5,880 bases of DNA from positions 1-5,880 of the forward strand of contig JAOAHW010000197.1 of assembly GCA_026415015.1 (NCBI GenBank), written 5' to 3'. Positions 5,587-5,880 of the stretch are shown here, piece after piece (the stretch's first letter is position 1; each line of letters begins with the position of its first letter). Under the pieces are notes generated by a model, which was given only the letters and a program-made list of their open reading frames with translations, did not search any database and was not told the origin of the DNA. Source of the DNA: Syntrophorhabdaceae bacterium. Its GTDB lineage: Bacteria > Desulfobacterota > Syntrophorhabdia > Syntrophorhabdales > Syntrophorhabdaceae. Both the position numbers and the translations under genes were made by a program.

Positions 5587-5880
5587 AGATAATTTTTATA
5601 TTGTGGCTCAGCCTCTCGCTCCTTTTAATCCCGTGTATCGTAGATGCGAAGCCGGCAGCAAAATCAAAGCCTGCTGAAAAGGGCGATCTCATAAGTTCAC
5701 TGGGCACTGTAGAGGGCAGTAGAAACCTTATAAATGTGGCCATAATGCTCACAATACTTGCATTTGCCCCGGCTGTACTTTTGCTTATGAGTTCTTTTAC
5801 AAGGATAGTGATAGTCCTGTCCCTTTTAAGACAGGCCTTAGGCATACCTCAACTGCCACCCAATCAGGTTGTTATAGGAC
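5583..5880 (+). CDS. fliP: Flagellar export gate protein FliP, N-terminal part (3' end outside the window)
   Basis: FliP is the main pore-forming subunit of the flagellar type III export gate in the inner membrane. Ninety-nine codons are visible with no stop before the right edge. Residues 1-22 form a signal peptide: Lys at position 2, a hydrophobic core at about 3-16, and a likely cleavage after VDA (20-22). FliP is one of the few export components with a cleavable signal. A polar spacer follows, then the highly conserved first membrane region: ILAFAPAVLLLMSSFTRIVI (58-77) and VLSLLRQALGIPQLPPNQVV (78-97), nearly diagnostic of FliP/SctR. Cys18 is preceded by LIP, so it is not a convincing lipobox. 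The ATG overlaps the fliO stop as ATGA, which fixes the start and implies coupled translation. fliQ would be expected downstream but is outside the window. Confidence 0.96.
   Translation, partial: MKIIFILWLSLSLLLIPCIVDAKPAAKSKPAEKGDLISSLGTVEGSRNLINVAIMLTILAFAPAVLLLMSSFTRIVIVLSLLRQALGIPQLPPNQVVIG

Noticed and set aside
5632..5638. Cys18 of FliP as a lipoprotein cleavage site
   Set aside because: The preceding residues are L-I-P, lacking the small residues of a lipobox, and FliP is known to be processed by ordinary signal peptidase; VDA at 20-22 is the better site.
5552..5845. Minus-strand open frame of 97 codons at the right end
   Set aside because: It is opposite the start of fliP, whose conserved first membrane region is unmistakable on the + strand.
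1..5880. CRISPR arrays, tRNA/rRNA genes, insertion sequences, phage or defence modules
   Set aside because: No regular repeat-spacer pattern, RNA gene, transposase or terminal inverted repeats were seen. Except for the 233-base gap after flgE, the window is covered by flagellar genes.

Overview
The window is a stretch of a flagellar gene cluster, read entirely on the + strand. It comes from a moderately AT-rich bacterium that favours AGG/AGA for arginine and ATA for isoleucine. The layout, small FliN, cleavable FliP signal peptide and a clear sigma-54 promoter fit a Gram-negative-type, polar or few-flagella organism, perhaps of the Nitrospirota or former Deltaproteobacteria kind. The sequence alone does not fix the taxon.

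Region 1 (left edge to 3243) is the end of a hook-assembly operon: the C-terminal part of a FliK-type hook-length control protein (open to the left edge), flgD (hook cap) and flgE (hook subunit). flgD and flgE each have a strong AAGGAGGT ribosome binding site and very short spacers. Region 2 (3244-3476) is the only real intergenic gap. It holds two tandem perfect 10-bp hairpins, the second a credible terminator, then an AT-rich tract with an IHF-like site and a near-consensus -24/-12 (sigma-54) promoter. Region 3 (3477 to the right edge) is a second operon, fliL-fliM-fliN-fliO-fliP. It has tight spacing, TAATG and ATGA stop/start overlaps, and runs off the right edge inside fliP.

Functionally, FliK, FlgD and FlgE build and measure the hook. 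FliL supports the stator around the motor, FliM and FliN form the switch/C-ring, and FliO and FliP belong to the flagellar type III export gate. The two units are probably co-regulated in the middle tier of the flagellar cascade, with the fliL unit under sigma-54 control.

I found no undescribed system. The points worth a second look are the sigma-54 promoter whose predicted start nearly abuts the fliL Shine-Dalgarno, the tandem terminator hairpins, a FliM lacking the usual GGXG motif, and an inserted domain in FlgE.
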